Source of the DNA: JAHDFB01 sp965658745
Lineage (GTDB): Bacteria > Bacteroidota > Bacteroidia > Chitinophagales > Saprospiraceae
DNA: 64,000 nt
Direction: 5' to 3'
Assembly (NCBI GenBank): GCA_965658745.1
Contig: CBFHTK010000014.1
Coordinates: 1 to 64,000 of the forward strand
Below the pieces are notes generated by a model, which saw only the letters and a program-made list of their open reading frames with translations, was not told the DNA's origin and made no database searches. This document shows, in pieces, positions 16,690 to 25,587 of this stretch. The number at the start of each line of letters is the position of its first letter. The stretch's first letter is position 1. Both the position numbers and the translations under genes were made by a program.

Positions 16690-18833
16690 GTCAAGAACAA
16701 ACTTTTAGTTACGACAATAAGATAGTACGTAACTTTGCAATTGCTACTGCACTTTGGGCAGTAGTTGGTATGCTAGCTGGTCTATGGGCTGCTCTGGAAC
16801 TTATCTGGCCTAACTTAAATCTACATGAATATATCACCTTTGGTCGTTTGCGTCCGCTTCATACGAACGCAGCGATCTTTGCTTTTGTAGGTAACGGTAT
16901 ATACATGGGTGTATACTATTCTCTTCAGCGTTTGGTAAAAGCTCGAATGTTTAGTGATGTGCTTTCCAAGATACATTTCTGGGGATGGCAATTAATCATT
17001 GTATCAGCAGCTTTAACGCTTCCACTAGGTATAACTAGTGCAAGTGAATATGCAGAGCTTGAATGGCCGATTGATATTGCTATTGCTTTAGTATGGATTG
17101 TCTTCGGTATCAATATGTTTGGAACGATCTTAAAAAGACGTGAAAATCACCTATACGTTGCAATATGGTTCTACATCGGAACATGGATTACCGTTACAGT
17201 GCTTCATGTAATCAAGAATTTAGAAATTCCAGTGGGAATGTGGGACAGTATCCCAGTTTTTGCGGGAGTACAAGATGCCCTGATTCAATGGTGGTATGGA
17301 CACAATGCTGTAGCATTTTTCCTTACGACACCTTACTTAGGATTGATGTACTACTTCTTACCAAAAGCAGCGAATCGACCAGTTTACTCATACAAACTGT
17401 CTATTATTCACTTTTGGGCTCTTATATTCATATATATCTGGGCAGGTCCTCACCACCTACTATATACTTCCTTACCGGACTGGGCTCAAACTTTAGGATC
17501 CGTTTTCTCATTGATGCTGATCGCTCCATCTTGGGGTGGTATGTTAAATGGCCTTTTAACATTGCGTGGTGCATGGGATAGAGTTCGTCAAGACCCAATC
17601 CTAAAATTCATGGTTGTTGCGGTAACAGCTTACGGTATGGCGACACTTGAAGGTCCACTACTAAGTATCAAATCAATCAACGCAATCAGTCACTATACGG
17701 ATTGGACTGTAGGTCACGTACATGTTGGTACTTTAGGTTGGAACGGAATGTTAACATTCGGGATCCTATATTGGTTATGGCCAAGATTGTATAATACTAA
17801 GTTGGCTTCAGTGAAACTTGCTAACACACATTTTTGGTTGGGTACACTTGGTATTTTGTTCTACACTATTCCACTATATTGGGCTGGATGGGCTCAAAGT
17901 ATGATGTGGAAGAAATTCACGCCAGACGGATTACTAGCTTACGGTAATTTCCTTGAAACAGTTACTCAGATTCTTCCTATGTACATGTTACGTGCTATTG
18001 GTGGAACGATATATGTTGTCGGAGTATTTATCATGTGTTACAACTTGTGGAAAACCTCGCAAGGAAATCGTGTTGAAGATGTACAAGTTTCTGCTCCTGC
18101 TCGTGAGAAGCACGTTGCACACAAAGGAGAATATTGGCACAAATGGATTGAAAGACGTCCTGTTCAGATGCTAATAGCTGCTGCTGTCTTGGTTCTTATT
18201 GGAGGTATGGTAGAAATATTCCCGATGTTAATCATTGACAAGAATGTACCGAAGATTGCTACCGTTCAACCTTATACACCTCTTGAGCTAGAAGGTAGAG
18301 ATATCTATATAGCTGAAGGTTGTGTCGGTTGTCACTCTCAGATGGTTAGACCATTTAGATCAGAAACTGAGCGATATGGAGAATATAGCAAATCAGGTGA
18401 GTTTGTCTATGATAGACCTTTCCTATGGGGAAGTAAGAGAACAGGACCAGATCTTCACCGAATAGGAGGTAAGTACTCACATAGTTGGCACTTTAGTCAT
18501 ATGGAAGAACCATCATCGATGTCACCAGGTTCTATCATGCCGTCTTATCCTTGGATGTTAACCAAAGAAATAAACACGGACTATACCGCAGCGAAGATCA
18601 ATGTCCTCAAAATGTTGAACACGCCATATCCTGAAAATTATGCTGATGTTGCAGTTCGCGATCTTAAAAAACAAGCTCGTGAAATAGCTGAAGAACTAGC
18701 TACTCAACTTCAAGATCAGAATATGACAGTAACAGCAGAAGAATTAGAGGATAAACAGATCATAGCAATGATCGCATACCTACAACGTCTCGGAACTGAT
18801 ATCAAACCTCAAAAGATCGTTGAAAACAAATAA
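16686..18833 (+). CDS. ccoNO: cbb3 cytochrome c oxidase, fused subunits I and II
   Basis: 715-aa fusion. The first 470 residues or so are CcoN: many membrane spans with haem/copper His motifs (RPLHTNAA, WWYGHNAVAFF, GPHHLLYT, TVGHVHVGTLGWNG). After a linker and one more span, the C-terminal part is CcoO with a c-type haem site (EGCVGCHSQMVRPF) and the GSKRTGPDLHRIGG and HFSHMEEP motifs. It is the catalytic core of a high-affinity terminal oxidase in the inner membrane, reducing O2 with electrons from cytochrome c. The N-O fusion is usual in Bacteroidota. The gene is followed by a strong stem-loop. Confidence 0.95.
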   Translation: MSQEQTFSYDNKIVRNFAIATALWAVVGMLAGLWAALELIWPNLNLHEYITFGRLRPLHTNAAIFAFVGNGIYMGVYYSLQRLVKARMFSDVLSKIHFWGWQLIIVSAALTLPLGITSASEYAELEWPIDIAIALVWIVFGINMFGTILKRRENHLYVAIWFYIGTWITVTVLHVIKNLEIPVGMWDSIPVFAGVQDALIQWWYGHNAVAFFLTTPYLGLMYYFLPKAANRPVYSYKLSIIHFWALIFIYIWAGPHHLLYTSLPDWAQTLGSVFSLMLIAPSWGGMLNGLLTLRGAWDRVRQDPILKFMVVAVTAYGMATLEGPLLSIKSINAISHYTDWTVGHVHVGTLGWNGMLTFGILYWLWPRLYNTKLASVKLANTHFWLGTLGILFYTIPLYWAGWAQSMMWKKFTPDGLLAYGNFLETVTQILPMYMLRAIGGTIYVVGVFIMCYNLWKTSQGNRVEDVQVSAPAREKHVAHKGEYWHKWIERRPVQMLIAAAVLVLIGGMVEIFPMLIIDKNVPKIATVQPYTPLELEGRDIYIAEGCVGCHSQMVRPFRSETERYGEYSKSGEFVYDRPFLWGSKRTGPDLHRIGGKYSHSWHFSHMEEPSSMSPGSIMPSYPWMLTKEINTDYTAAKINVLKMLNTPYPENYADVAVRDLKKQAREIAEELATQLQDQNMTVTAEELEDKQIIAMIAYLQRLGTDIKPQKIVENK

Positions 18834-18842
18834 ATTAAGCAT

Positions 18843-18875
18843 CTAGCATTCAGAAATAGATTTTCTGAATGCTAG
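18843..18875 (+). promoter_or_regulatory. Perfect 14-bp intercistronic stem-loop between ccoNO and ccoQ
   Basis: CTAGCATTCAGAAA pairs perfectly with TTTCTGAATGCTAG around the 5-nt loop TAGAT, starting 9 bp after the ccoNO stop. There is no T-run after it, so it is not a classic terminator. It may act as an RNA stability or processing element giving different levels of ccoNO and ccoQP. Confidence 0.65.
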
Positions 18876-18892
18876 AAATTAAAATAAAAGCT

Positions 18893-19069
18893 ATGTACAA
18901 ACATATATTAGAATCTGCAGGTAATATTAATTGGATGGCTCTATTTGCCCTTCTTACTTTCTGCTTCATTTTTACCCTTTCAGCCTATCTAATATTCAGA
19001 AAGGATAAAGAAGTCATAGATCATATTGCTCATCTACCCTTGGAAGATGACGAAGTTCTATCCCACTAA
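18893..19069 (+). CDS. ccoQ: Small CcoQ-like subunit
   Basis: 58-aa single-span membrane protein: NINWMALFALLTFCFIFTLSAYLIF, then an acidic tail ending LEDDEVLSH. Position between ccoNO and ccoP, size and layout fit CcoQ/FixQ, the small subunit that stabilises cbb3 oxidase. An upstream in-frame ATG at 18869 lies inside the stem-loop, so the ATG at 18893 is preferred. Sequence conservation in this family is low; the call rests mainly on context. Confidence 0.75.
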   Translation: MYKHILESAGNINWMALFALLTFCFIFTLSAYLIFRKDKEVIDHIAHLPLEDDEVLSH

Positions 19070-19109
19070 TCAAATTACCAATCGATCATTCAACAAAAAT
19101 TTTATTCGA

Positions 19110-20018
19110 ATGAAAAATCGCTTTATAAAATATTCATCTTTAATGGTTTTGCTTCTTCCTCTTAGTGCTTTGGAAGCAAAATCTACTTCATTGCCAGATG
19201 AATTAATGAATTGGGCAATGTCAAACATTATATTAGTTCTCGCAGGGATTGTAATTCTTGCTACACTATTTACATTATTCGCACTATTGAATAATCTTTT
19301 GGCAAATCAAAAACGTGCCATAGATATCGCGCAGGGTGTTGATGTTGAGGCAATGGAAAATAGCACAGGTCCAAGTTTCTTTGAACGCTTGTATGCAAAG
19401 TCTTGGAGTCTTGTTCCCATGGATAAAGAGGCGGACATCGATCTTGGTCATGAGTATGACGGAATTCGAGAACTCGATAACAAACTTCCACCGTGGTGGC
19501 TATACTTATTCTACATTACAATTGCTTGGGCTGTCGTATATGTTTATGTTTCTCACTTCCGCGAGGATAGCATTTCCCAAACTCAAGAGTATGAAATTGC
19601 AATGGAAGAAGCTGAATTACAGAAAGAAAGATACCTAGCGGGTCAAGCTAATGCTATCGACGAAAGTAACGTGGTCTTCTTAACTGACGTTGCAGATCTT
19701 GAGTCTGGTAAGAAGATCTATATGACCAACTGCTTAGCTTGCCATGGTGCAGAAGGGCAAGGTGGGATCGGACCAAATCTGACAGACAAATATTGGATTC
19801 ATGGTGGTGGAGCTCCCGATATATTTAAAACTATTAAATATGGAGTTGTGGAAAAAGGTATGACAGCTTGGCAAGCGTCTTTACCGCCAGTTTCCATACA
19901 ACGTGTCGCCAGCTTTATTCATAGCTTGGAAGGAACAGATCCTCCAAATGCAAAAGAACCGCAGGGCGAACTCTACGAAGCTCCAGTCATGACAATGAAT
20001 TCCAGCGAACTTAATTAA
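19110..20018 (+). CDS. ccoP: cbb3 oxidase subunit III, mono-haem CcoP
   Basis: 302-aa protein. A signal-like first span, a second span near residues 30-60, then the CcoP N-terminal motif LPPWWLYLFYITIAWAVVYV and a single c-type haem site (TNCLACHGAEGQGGIGPNLTD) with a distal Met in VEKGMTAW. Proteobacterial CcoP usually carries two haem sites; one is seen here. It passes electrons from soluble cytochrome c to CcoO. The start ATG at 19110 gives a normal N-terminus; the frame is open further upstream, overlapping the end of ccoQ, but that extension is not membrane-like. Confidence 0.92.
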   Translation: MKNRFIKYSSLMVLLLPLSALEAKSTSLPDELMNWAMSNIILVLAGIVILATLFTLFALLNNLLANQKRAIDIAQGVDVEAMENSTGPSFFERLYAKSWSLVPMDKEADIDLGHEYDGIRELDNKLPPWWLYLFYITIAWAVVYVYVSHFREDSISQTQEYEIAMEEAELQKERYLAGQANAIDESNVVFLTDVADLESGKKIYMTNCLACHGAEGQGGIGPNLTDKYWIHGGGAPDIFKTIKYGVVEKGMTAWQASLPPVSIQRVASFIHSLEGTDPPNAKEPQGELYEAPVMTMNSSELN

Positions 20019-20038
20019 ACAGAGGCAGTACCAGAGAA

Positions 20039-21547
20039 ATGAGTGCAAACGACCATATAGATGAGTTTTACAAAGATGATGAGGATACTTTCAGAGATAC
20101 CCTTGCAACTGTAGATAAGTCTGGTAAAAGAGTTTGGATATATCCAAAAATGCCAAAAGGTCCTTTTTATGATTATCGGAAGTATGTATCATATCTACTG
20201 TTAATCGTTTTATTTGGCCTTCCTTGGATTAAATGGAATGGCGAGCCCCTAGTTTTACTAAATATTTTAGAAACAAAGTTCATTATTCTTGGTGTTCCCT
20301 TCACAACTCAAGACTTTCACATTTTTGTGATAGCCATGTTGATCGGGATTATATTTATTGCCCTTTTTACGGTCGTTTTCGGAAGGCTATTCTGTGGATG
20401 GGTTTGTCCGCAGACTATTTTCATGGAAATGGTATTTCGACGCATCGAGTACTGGATAGAAGGTGATGCAAATGCACAAAGAAAGCTAGATAAAGCACCG
20501 TGGACTAAGGATAAGATAAGAAAAAAAGTAATTAAACACTTTCTATTTATTCTGATCTCCATCTTTATTGCACATACATTTCTTGCCTATATCATAGGTA
20601 TTGATCAGGTATGGAATATAATTACCGAACCAATAGGTCAACATCTGTCTGGCTTTATAGCCATGGTTGCTTTTACGATCGTTTTTTATGGTGTTTTCTC
20701 TATAATGAGGGAGCAAGTATGTACAACAATCTGTCCATATGGTAGAATGCAGTCTGTCCTTCTGGACGAAAATAGCTTGGCAGTATCTTACGACTTCGTG
20801 AGAGGTGAACCAAGAGGTCGATTGAAGCGGAACAAAACAAAAGCTAAGAAAACGGAGACACCCGGCGCTACAGCTGCTACTCCAACTGGTAACTTTCTCA
20901 ATTTACAAGAAGATGTAGCTGAAGTTAAAAAAGGAGACTGTATAGAGTGCGGACTTTGCGTTCAAGTTTGTCCTACAGGAATTGATATCAGAAATGGAAC
21001 TCAATTGGAATGCGTCAATTGTACTGCTTGTATGGATGCGTGTGACGAGGTGATGGTGAAAATTGGCAAACCGAAAGGTCTTATTCGAATAGATTCCCAC
21101 AATGCAATTCTACACGGTAAGAAATCAATCTGGAATCCGCGAGTTTACGCATATTCTGTTGTACTTGTAGTGCTAATTGTACTTGAGTCATTTCTGTTTT
21201 TCACAAGATCAGAAGTAGAAACACTTTTCCTACGGACACCTGGAGTAATGTTCCAAGATAATGGCGACGGATATTTGAGCAATCTGTATAACTACCAGTT
21301 GATCAATAAGACGAATAAAGAAATGGAACTTAGATTTGAAATTCCATCAATTGACGGTGAAATCTTCGAAGTAGTAGGAGGAAAAACTCCAACTACGATT
21401 CCAAATGAAGTTGCTGAAGGTATTATATTTATAAAAATACCAAAAGATCAAGTTGACAAGCGAAAGACAAACTTAAGAGTCGAAGTATGGCATGGAGACA
21501 AATTGATCGATAAGGTTAAGACTAGTTTCCTCGGTCCTTTAAAGTAA
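20039..21547 (+). CDS. ccoG: cbb3 oxidase accessory protein CcoG (FixG/RdxA)
   Basis: 502 aa with several membrane spans (YVSYLLLIVLFGLPWI, HIFVIAMLIGIIFIALFTVV), the FGRLFCGWVCPQTIFMEM motif, a second Cys motif TTICPYGRMQ, and a ferredoxin-like 2x[4Fe-4S] part (CIECGLCVQVCP and CVNCTACMDACD). The C-terminal FixG Ig-like domain follows. CcoG is the membrane Cu(II) reductase implicated in copper delivery to cbb3 oxidase. It follows ccoP by 20 bp in the same operon. Confidence 0.94.
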   Translation: MSANDHIDEFYKDDEDTFRDTLATVDKSGKRVWIYPKMPKGPFYDYRKYVSYLLLIVLFGLPWIKWNGEPLVLLNILETKFIILGVPFTTQDFHIFVIAMLIGIIFIALFTVVFGRLFCGWVCPQTIFMEMVFRRIEYWIEGDANAQRKLDKAPWTKDKIRKKVIKHFLFILISIFIAHTFLAYIIGIDQVWNIITEPIGQHLSGFIAMVAFTIVFYGVFSIMREQVCTTICPYGRMQSVLLDENSLAVSYDFVRGEPRGRLKRNKTKAKKTETPGATAATPTGNFLNLQEDVAEVKKGDCIECGLCVQVCPTGIDIRNGTQLECVNCTACMDACDEVMVKIGKPKGLIRIDSHNAILHGKKSIWNPRVYAYSVVLVVLIVLESFLFFTRSEVETLFLRTPGVMFQDNGDGYLSNLYNYQLINKTNKEMELRFEIPSIDGEIFEVVGGKTPTTIPNEVAEGIIFIKIPKDQVDKRKTNLRVEVWHGDKLIDKVKTSFLGPLK

Positions 21548-21582
21548 CTAGCATGGTTCGCTCCATGTACTAAAATAAAATT

Positions 21583-22014
21583 ATGTTCTCAAAATTTCAT
21601 TGGGGTCACGGTATAACGATTTTTTACATTGTTTTTGTAAGTGTAGTGCTATTTGCATTATACGCTTCCATGCAGGTTGACCATGGTTTGGTTGTAGAAG
21701 ATTACTATCAAAAAGATCTAAAATACCAAACCCAACTCGATAAGATGAATTCGAGTATACAAAAAGATGACATCTCTGTTCTATACAAGAATGAAGACCA
21801 AAAAGTCATTGTTAATATCGGATCGACAGACCGTATCAAAGGAACGGTTCACTTCTATAGACCCTCCGACAAAACAAAGGATATCACACGTCCACTAGAT
21901 AGTGCCCATTTTGAATATGACACAAAAGAAATGATTCGTGGAAAATGGATCATCAAGGTTGACTGGACGGAGAATAATCGCGCTTACTATCACGAACATG
22001 TAGTGTTTATATGA
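21583..22014 (+). CDS. ccoH: FixH/CcoH-like assembly protein
   Basis: 143 aa with one N-terminal membrane span (GITIFYIVFVSVVLFALYASM) and a periplasmic beta-rich domain containing VVEDYYQKDLKYQTQLDK, the FixH hallmark. FixH/CcoH is needed for stable cbb3 assembly. It lies 35 bp after ccoG and overlaps the next gene by four bases, so the two are coupled. Confidence 0.87.
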   Translation: MFSKFHWGHGITIFYIVFVSVVLFALYASMQVDHGLVVEDYYQKDLKYQTQLDKMNSSIQKDDISVLYKNEDQKVIVNIGSTDRIKGTVHFYRPSDKTKDITRPLDSAHFEYDTKEMIRGKWIIKVDWTENNRAYYHEHVVFI

Positions 22015-22700
22015 TTTTAATTGCACTGTCACTAGGTTTCTTTGGCTCACTACATTGCGTTGGAATGTGCGGACCACTAGCTGTTATGGGATGCCATCAT
22101 GAATCGCGTTCCAATATGCAAACTGCTCTGATGTATAATGTGGGCAGAATCTCTACATATGCTGTACTCGGGATTACTTTCGGACTATTAGGTCAGCTCC
22201 TATATATTGCAAGTTTACAAAAAGCTGCAGCGATTATCTCTGGCATTGTACTGATCATAGCTTTTCTTTTATCTATCAATATAGATGCAAAGATTGGCCA
22301 ATCTGGAGTTGGATTATGGATTAATAAAAAGGTGCAATTCTTATTTAGCAAACTTACAGGTCAACATTCACTAAAGTCTACCTTTATGTTTGGCCTGCTG
22401 AATGGACTGCTACCTTGCGGATTAGTCTATCTTGCCTTAGCTGGTGCTCTAGCATGTGAATCGATTGCAATGAGTACTAGTTTTATGGTTGCTTTTGGAC
22501 TGGGAACACTACCAGCAATGATGGGAGCCATTTCTGGCTACAAACTACTTGGCATGCGTGGAAGAAAGGTCATTCATAAGATCTTACCGACAGTAAGTCT
22601 TTTTGTTGGACTGTTTCTAGTATATCGTGGAGTCTATATTGATGTACCTTTGGAACTGAATTTCTGGGAAGCTATGCAGCAACCTATCATGTGTCATTAA
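22011..22700 (+). CDS. Sulfite exporter TauE/SafE-type (DsbD-like) membrane protein
   Basis: 229-aa polytopic protein beginning LGFFGSLHCVGMCGPLAVMG, with paired Cys in the first span and a second conserved GLLNGLLPCGLVYLALAGA. This heavy-metal/copper-associated group is regularly found at the end of cco operons, where it has been linked to copper or cytochrome maturation. The P-type ATPase CcoI that often accompanies it is not in the window. Overlap of four bases with ccoH indicates the same transcript. Confidence 0.85.
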   Translation: MILIALSLGFFGSLHCVGMCGPLAVMGCHHESRSNMQTALMYNVGRISTYAVLGITFGLLGQLLYIASLQKAAAIISGIVLIIAFLLSINIDAKIGQSGVGLWINKKVQFLFSKLTGQHSLKSTFMFGLLNGLLPCGLVYLALAGALACESIAMSTSFMVAFGLGTLPAMMGAISGYKLLGMRGRKVIHKILPTVSLFVGLFLVYRGVYIDVPLELNFWEAMQQPIMCH

Positions 22701-22708
22701 TTTGAATC

Positions 22709-23167
22709 TTATAATTCGACCTTTAACTTCATATCGTTTGAAACCTCAAAAGAGCACTCTTCAAAAGTAGGTACCCTGTACCATATCCCAGGATTATTGG
22801 AAAATCCATATGGTTCTTTGGGATAACCCACCCAATTAAAGTCCATAACTGCATTCTTATTGATATCATGTAACATTGCAATAGCGTACTTGCCGCGGAT
22901 AGGTATTTCAAAACTGACTTTTATACTGTTGAGCTCAACCGGTACGATTCTAAAATCATAGATATCCTTCTTACTAGCGAATTCGTTTGAAGTACTGTAG
23001 ACTCCAATTCTCAGATTACCCTCAAGCTTTTTGATTCCTACTACTTCAACTTCAACTGTGAAACTTTCATTACTTGTTTCTAGGTCAACCTTAGACTGTG
23101 TCTGCGCAGCTAAAAAGGTAATGCTTGAGATAGCAAAAACGATTAGTAACAATATCCATTTATTCAT
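22709..23167 (-). CDS. DUF2141 family exported protein
   Basis: 152 aa with a signal peptide (KWILLLIVFAISSITFLAAQ) and the DUF2141 pattern GNLRIGVYSTSNEF...GKYAIAMLHDINKNAVMDFN...GYPKEPYGFSNN. The Asp/Asn-rich DINKNAVMDFN stretch resembles a Ca-binding loop. Function unknown; exported to periplasm or beyond. Convergent with the cco cluster, 8 bp apart. Confidence 0.85.
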   Translation of the reverse strand: MNKWILLLIVFAISSITFLAAQTQSKVDLETSNESFTVEVEVVGIKKLEGNLRIGVYSTSNEFASKKDIYDFRIVPVELNSIKVSFEIPIRGKYAIAMLHDINKNAVMDFNWVGYPKEPYGFSNNPGIWYRVPTFEECSFEVSNDMKLKVEL

Positions 23168-23382
23168 GATTAATAAAACGATCCTTGGTATATAATGTTG
23201 TAAACAAGCTCAAATTGCCACATTCATGACATCAGAATCTAGCGATCAAAAACTTGATTTTCTTAGCTATTTCGGCTGAATTATTTCTATTATGCACTTT
23301 TTGGCATCCTAATAATCATATGACATTCATCCCTTAGAATACACCAAATTGTATAGACTTAATCTTAAAAACCAATATTTAA

Positions 23383-23548
23383 CCCGCATTATGCATTAGA
23401 TCTTTGTAATGAGAGCTAAAAGGTCAATAAAATAAGGGATTTTGCGAAGGATCCATAGTCACCACTATGGTGAGTGAGCAAAATGCAGCTTGCGACTTAT
23501 TTTGCAGACGTTTTAGGTCGCAATAGATTATCTAATGCATAATGCGGG
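23383..23548. mobile_element. MITE-like fold-back element with 19-bp terminal inverted repeats
   Basis: The 166-bp unit starts CCCGCATTATGCATTAGAT (23383-23401) and ends with its perfect reverse complement (23530-23548). It is flanked on both sides by the direct repeat TTTAA (23378-23382 and 23549-23553), as expected of a 5-bp target duplication. Inside lie three further nested stems: 23429-23436 with 23496-23503, 23439-23445 with 23478-23484, and 23453-23458 with 23465-23470, so the whole unit can fold back on itself. It has no coding capacity and would depend on a transposase elsewhere. It lies in the 463-bp gap between the DUF2141 and SnoaL-like genes; the remainder of that gap shows nothing recognised. 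Confidence 0.8.
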
Positions 23549-23630
23549 TTTAACATCTTAAAAAAGTTTTCTCTATTTCACTGTAATACACGTCTTTTGT
23601 CATAATTTACGCTCATCAAACTAAACCATA

Positions 23631-24014
23631 ATGAAAACTTCACTCGAGCAAAACAAGACAAATGCTATTGCATTTTATAAGATGTCCTATGAAGGAAATC
23701 CTTCTGATGCTGTTGAAAAGTATGTGGGCGATGAATATATCCAGCATAATCCACTAGTGGGAAATGGCAAAAAAGCATTTATTGACTACTTCGAACGAAT
23801 GCAAAGAGAATATCCAAATAAATCTATTGAATTCGTGCGTACTATTTCTGAAGGAGACCTAGTCGCGGTACACACACATCAGGTCTGGCCAGACAGTGAG
23901 GAATATGTTACGATGGATTTCCTTCGATTTGATGATCAAGGCAAAATCATAGAGCATTGGGATGTTATGCAACAAATTCCAAAACACACTGCGAATGGGA
24001 ATACAATGTATTAA
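23631..24014 (+). CDS. SnoaL-like (NTF2 fold) protein
   Basis: 127 aa with the SnoaL/NTF2 pattern: YVGDEYIQHNPLVGNGKKAF, then FVRTISEGDLVAVHTH and MDFLRFDDQGKIIEHWDVMQ. Members include small cyclases, isomerases and many proteins of unknown role; the conserved His/Asp residues in QHNP and EHWD match. Cytosolic. It stands alone downstream of the MITE-like element. Substrate unknown. Confidence 0.82.
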   Translation: MKTSLEQNKTNAIAFYKMSYEGNPSDAVEKYVGDEYIQHNPLVGNGKKAFIDYFERMQREYPNKSIEFVRTISEGDLVAVHTHQVWPDSEEYVTMDFLRFDDQGKIIEHWDVMQQIPKHTANGNTMY

Positions 24015-24189
24015 GCACAACCTAAAGGCTAGCTTTTCGTCAATTTTGGGTTTAAGTTGTAAACGTCAAAGAAAACACGATCACAATACGAATAGAAGTT
24101 TCTGTTTTTGATATCTGTCAAGCATCAAGCACAACTGAATGTGACTTGGCATTGCTAAAGATGCAAGCCTTACAAGAGCTAAAAGTAGA

Positions 24190-25554
24190 CTACTTATCTA
24201 CTGGATAATTTTCAAATTTGGAAATGATTCCTTTTTTACCATCTACTTGTTGCTGATCCCCAGTCTTCATGTTTTTAATGCGGAAACATTCAGATTTACG
24301 TTCTTCATCACCAATTACAAGCACATAAGGCGCGTCAATTGCATTGGCATACTTCATCATCTTCTTCATATTCTTCGGCTCAGGATATAGATCAACTGCT
24401 AGACCAAATCCCCGAAGCTTTGTAACCATATCGAAAGCGAAAAAATGACTTTCTTGATCCAGCGCCATTATGAAGAGGTCAAGAGTTTTGTCAACAGTTT
24501 CTGGAAACAAATCAAGTTCCTCCATAACCAAATAAATGCGTTCGGCACCAAATGAAACTCCTACTCCAGATACATCTTTTAAGCCAAAAGATCCTGTGAG
24601 ATTGTCATATCGGCCACCTCCACCGATACTTCCCATCGAGACACCTCGTGCTTTCACTTCAAATATGCAACCTGTATAATAACTCAAACCTCGAGCGAGC
24701 GTGATGTCAAACTTAACAGCACACTTTCTGAATGTGTAGCTATCGAGATAACGATGAAATTGTCGTAGTTCTTCAATCCCTTTACTTCCAGATTCTGTAT
24801 GACCGATTTTAGATTCAAGTGTATCAAGATCAGTGATATCCAAACAAGGCATCAAATATTCAATAGAGTCTTTTGAAATACCTCTTTTCTCCATCTCAAT
24901 TGCTACTTTCTCGGGACCAATTTTATCTAACTTATCGATACAGATAACCATATCCATAAATTGATTTTGGGCTCCAGCCCCCTCTGCCAAACCTTCTAGA
25001 ATCTTACGGTTACTTACATGTATATCTGCAGCAACTCCAAGATCTGATAATCCTTGATCGTATATCTGAACAAGCTCAGCTTCATACATCAGAGATTCAG
25101 ACCCCACAACATCCACGTCACATTGATAAAACTCCTGAAACCTTCCTTTCTGTGGTCGATCTGCTCGCCAAACTGGCTGAATCTGAAATCGCTTAAATGG
25201 AAAGCTGATTGCATGCTGATTCATCACAACATACCGTGCAAAAGGTACCGTCAAGTCGTAACGCAATCCACGTTTAGAAATCGAAGAAGTCAATGCAGAC
25301 GAATTACGATCGTTTAGCGCTTGTTCATCGGCTTTGGAAAGATAATCTCCGTTGTTCAAAACCTTAAACAAAAGCTGATCTCCTTCCTCTCCGTATTTAC
25401 CCGTTAATGTATTTAGATTCTCCATTGTAGGAGTCTCTATCGGTTGGTAGCCAAAGCGTTCAAAAACTTGTTGTATTTTCGAAAATATATATTGTCGCTT
25501 TCGAACTTCAGCCGGGCTAAAATCACGGACGCCTTTCGGAACTGATGGTTTCAT
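24190..25554 (-). CDS. hisS: Histidyl-tRNA synthetase
   Basis: 454-aa class II aminoacyl-tRNA synthetase. N-terminal motif 1 region, motif 2 QPVWRADRPQKGRFQEFYQ, the histidine-specific LARGLSYYTGCIFE, motif 3 GVGVSFGAERIYLVME, and a C-terminal anticodon-binding domain (PYVLVIGDEE). It charges tRNA-His in the cytosol. It lies 33 bp downstream of pheS on the same strand, so the two synthetases are probably one operon. Confidence 0.96.
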   Translation of the reverse strand: MKPSVPKGVRDFSPAEVRKRQYIFSKIQQVFERFGYQPIETPTMENLNTLTGKYGEEGDQLLFKVLNNGDYLSKADEQALNDRNSSALTSSISKRGLRYDLTVPFARYVVMNQHAISFPFKRFQIQPVWRADRPQKGRFQEFYQCDVDVVGSESLMYEAELVQIYDQGLSDLGVAADIHVSNRKILEGLAEGAGAQNQFMDMVICIDKLDKIGPEKVAIEMEKRGISKDSIEYLMPCLDITDLDTLESKIGHTESGSKGIEELRQFHRYLDSYTFRKCAVKFDITLARGLSYYTGCIFEVKARGVSMGSIGGGGRYDNLTGSFGLKDVSGVGVSFGAERIYLVMEELDLFPETVDKTLDLFIMALDQESHFFAFDMVTKLRGFGLAVDLYPEPKNMKKMMKYANAIDAPYVLVIGDEERKSECFRIKNMKTGDQQQVDGKKGIISKFENYPVDK

Positions 25555-25587
25555 AGAACTTAATTTTGATCAATATGCGCTGACGAA

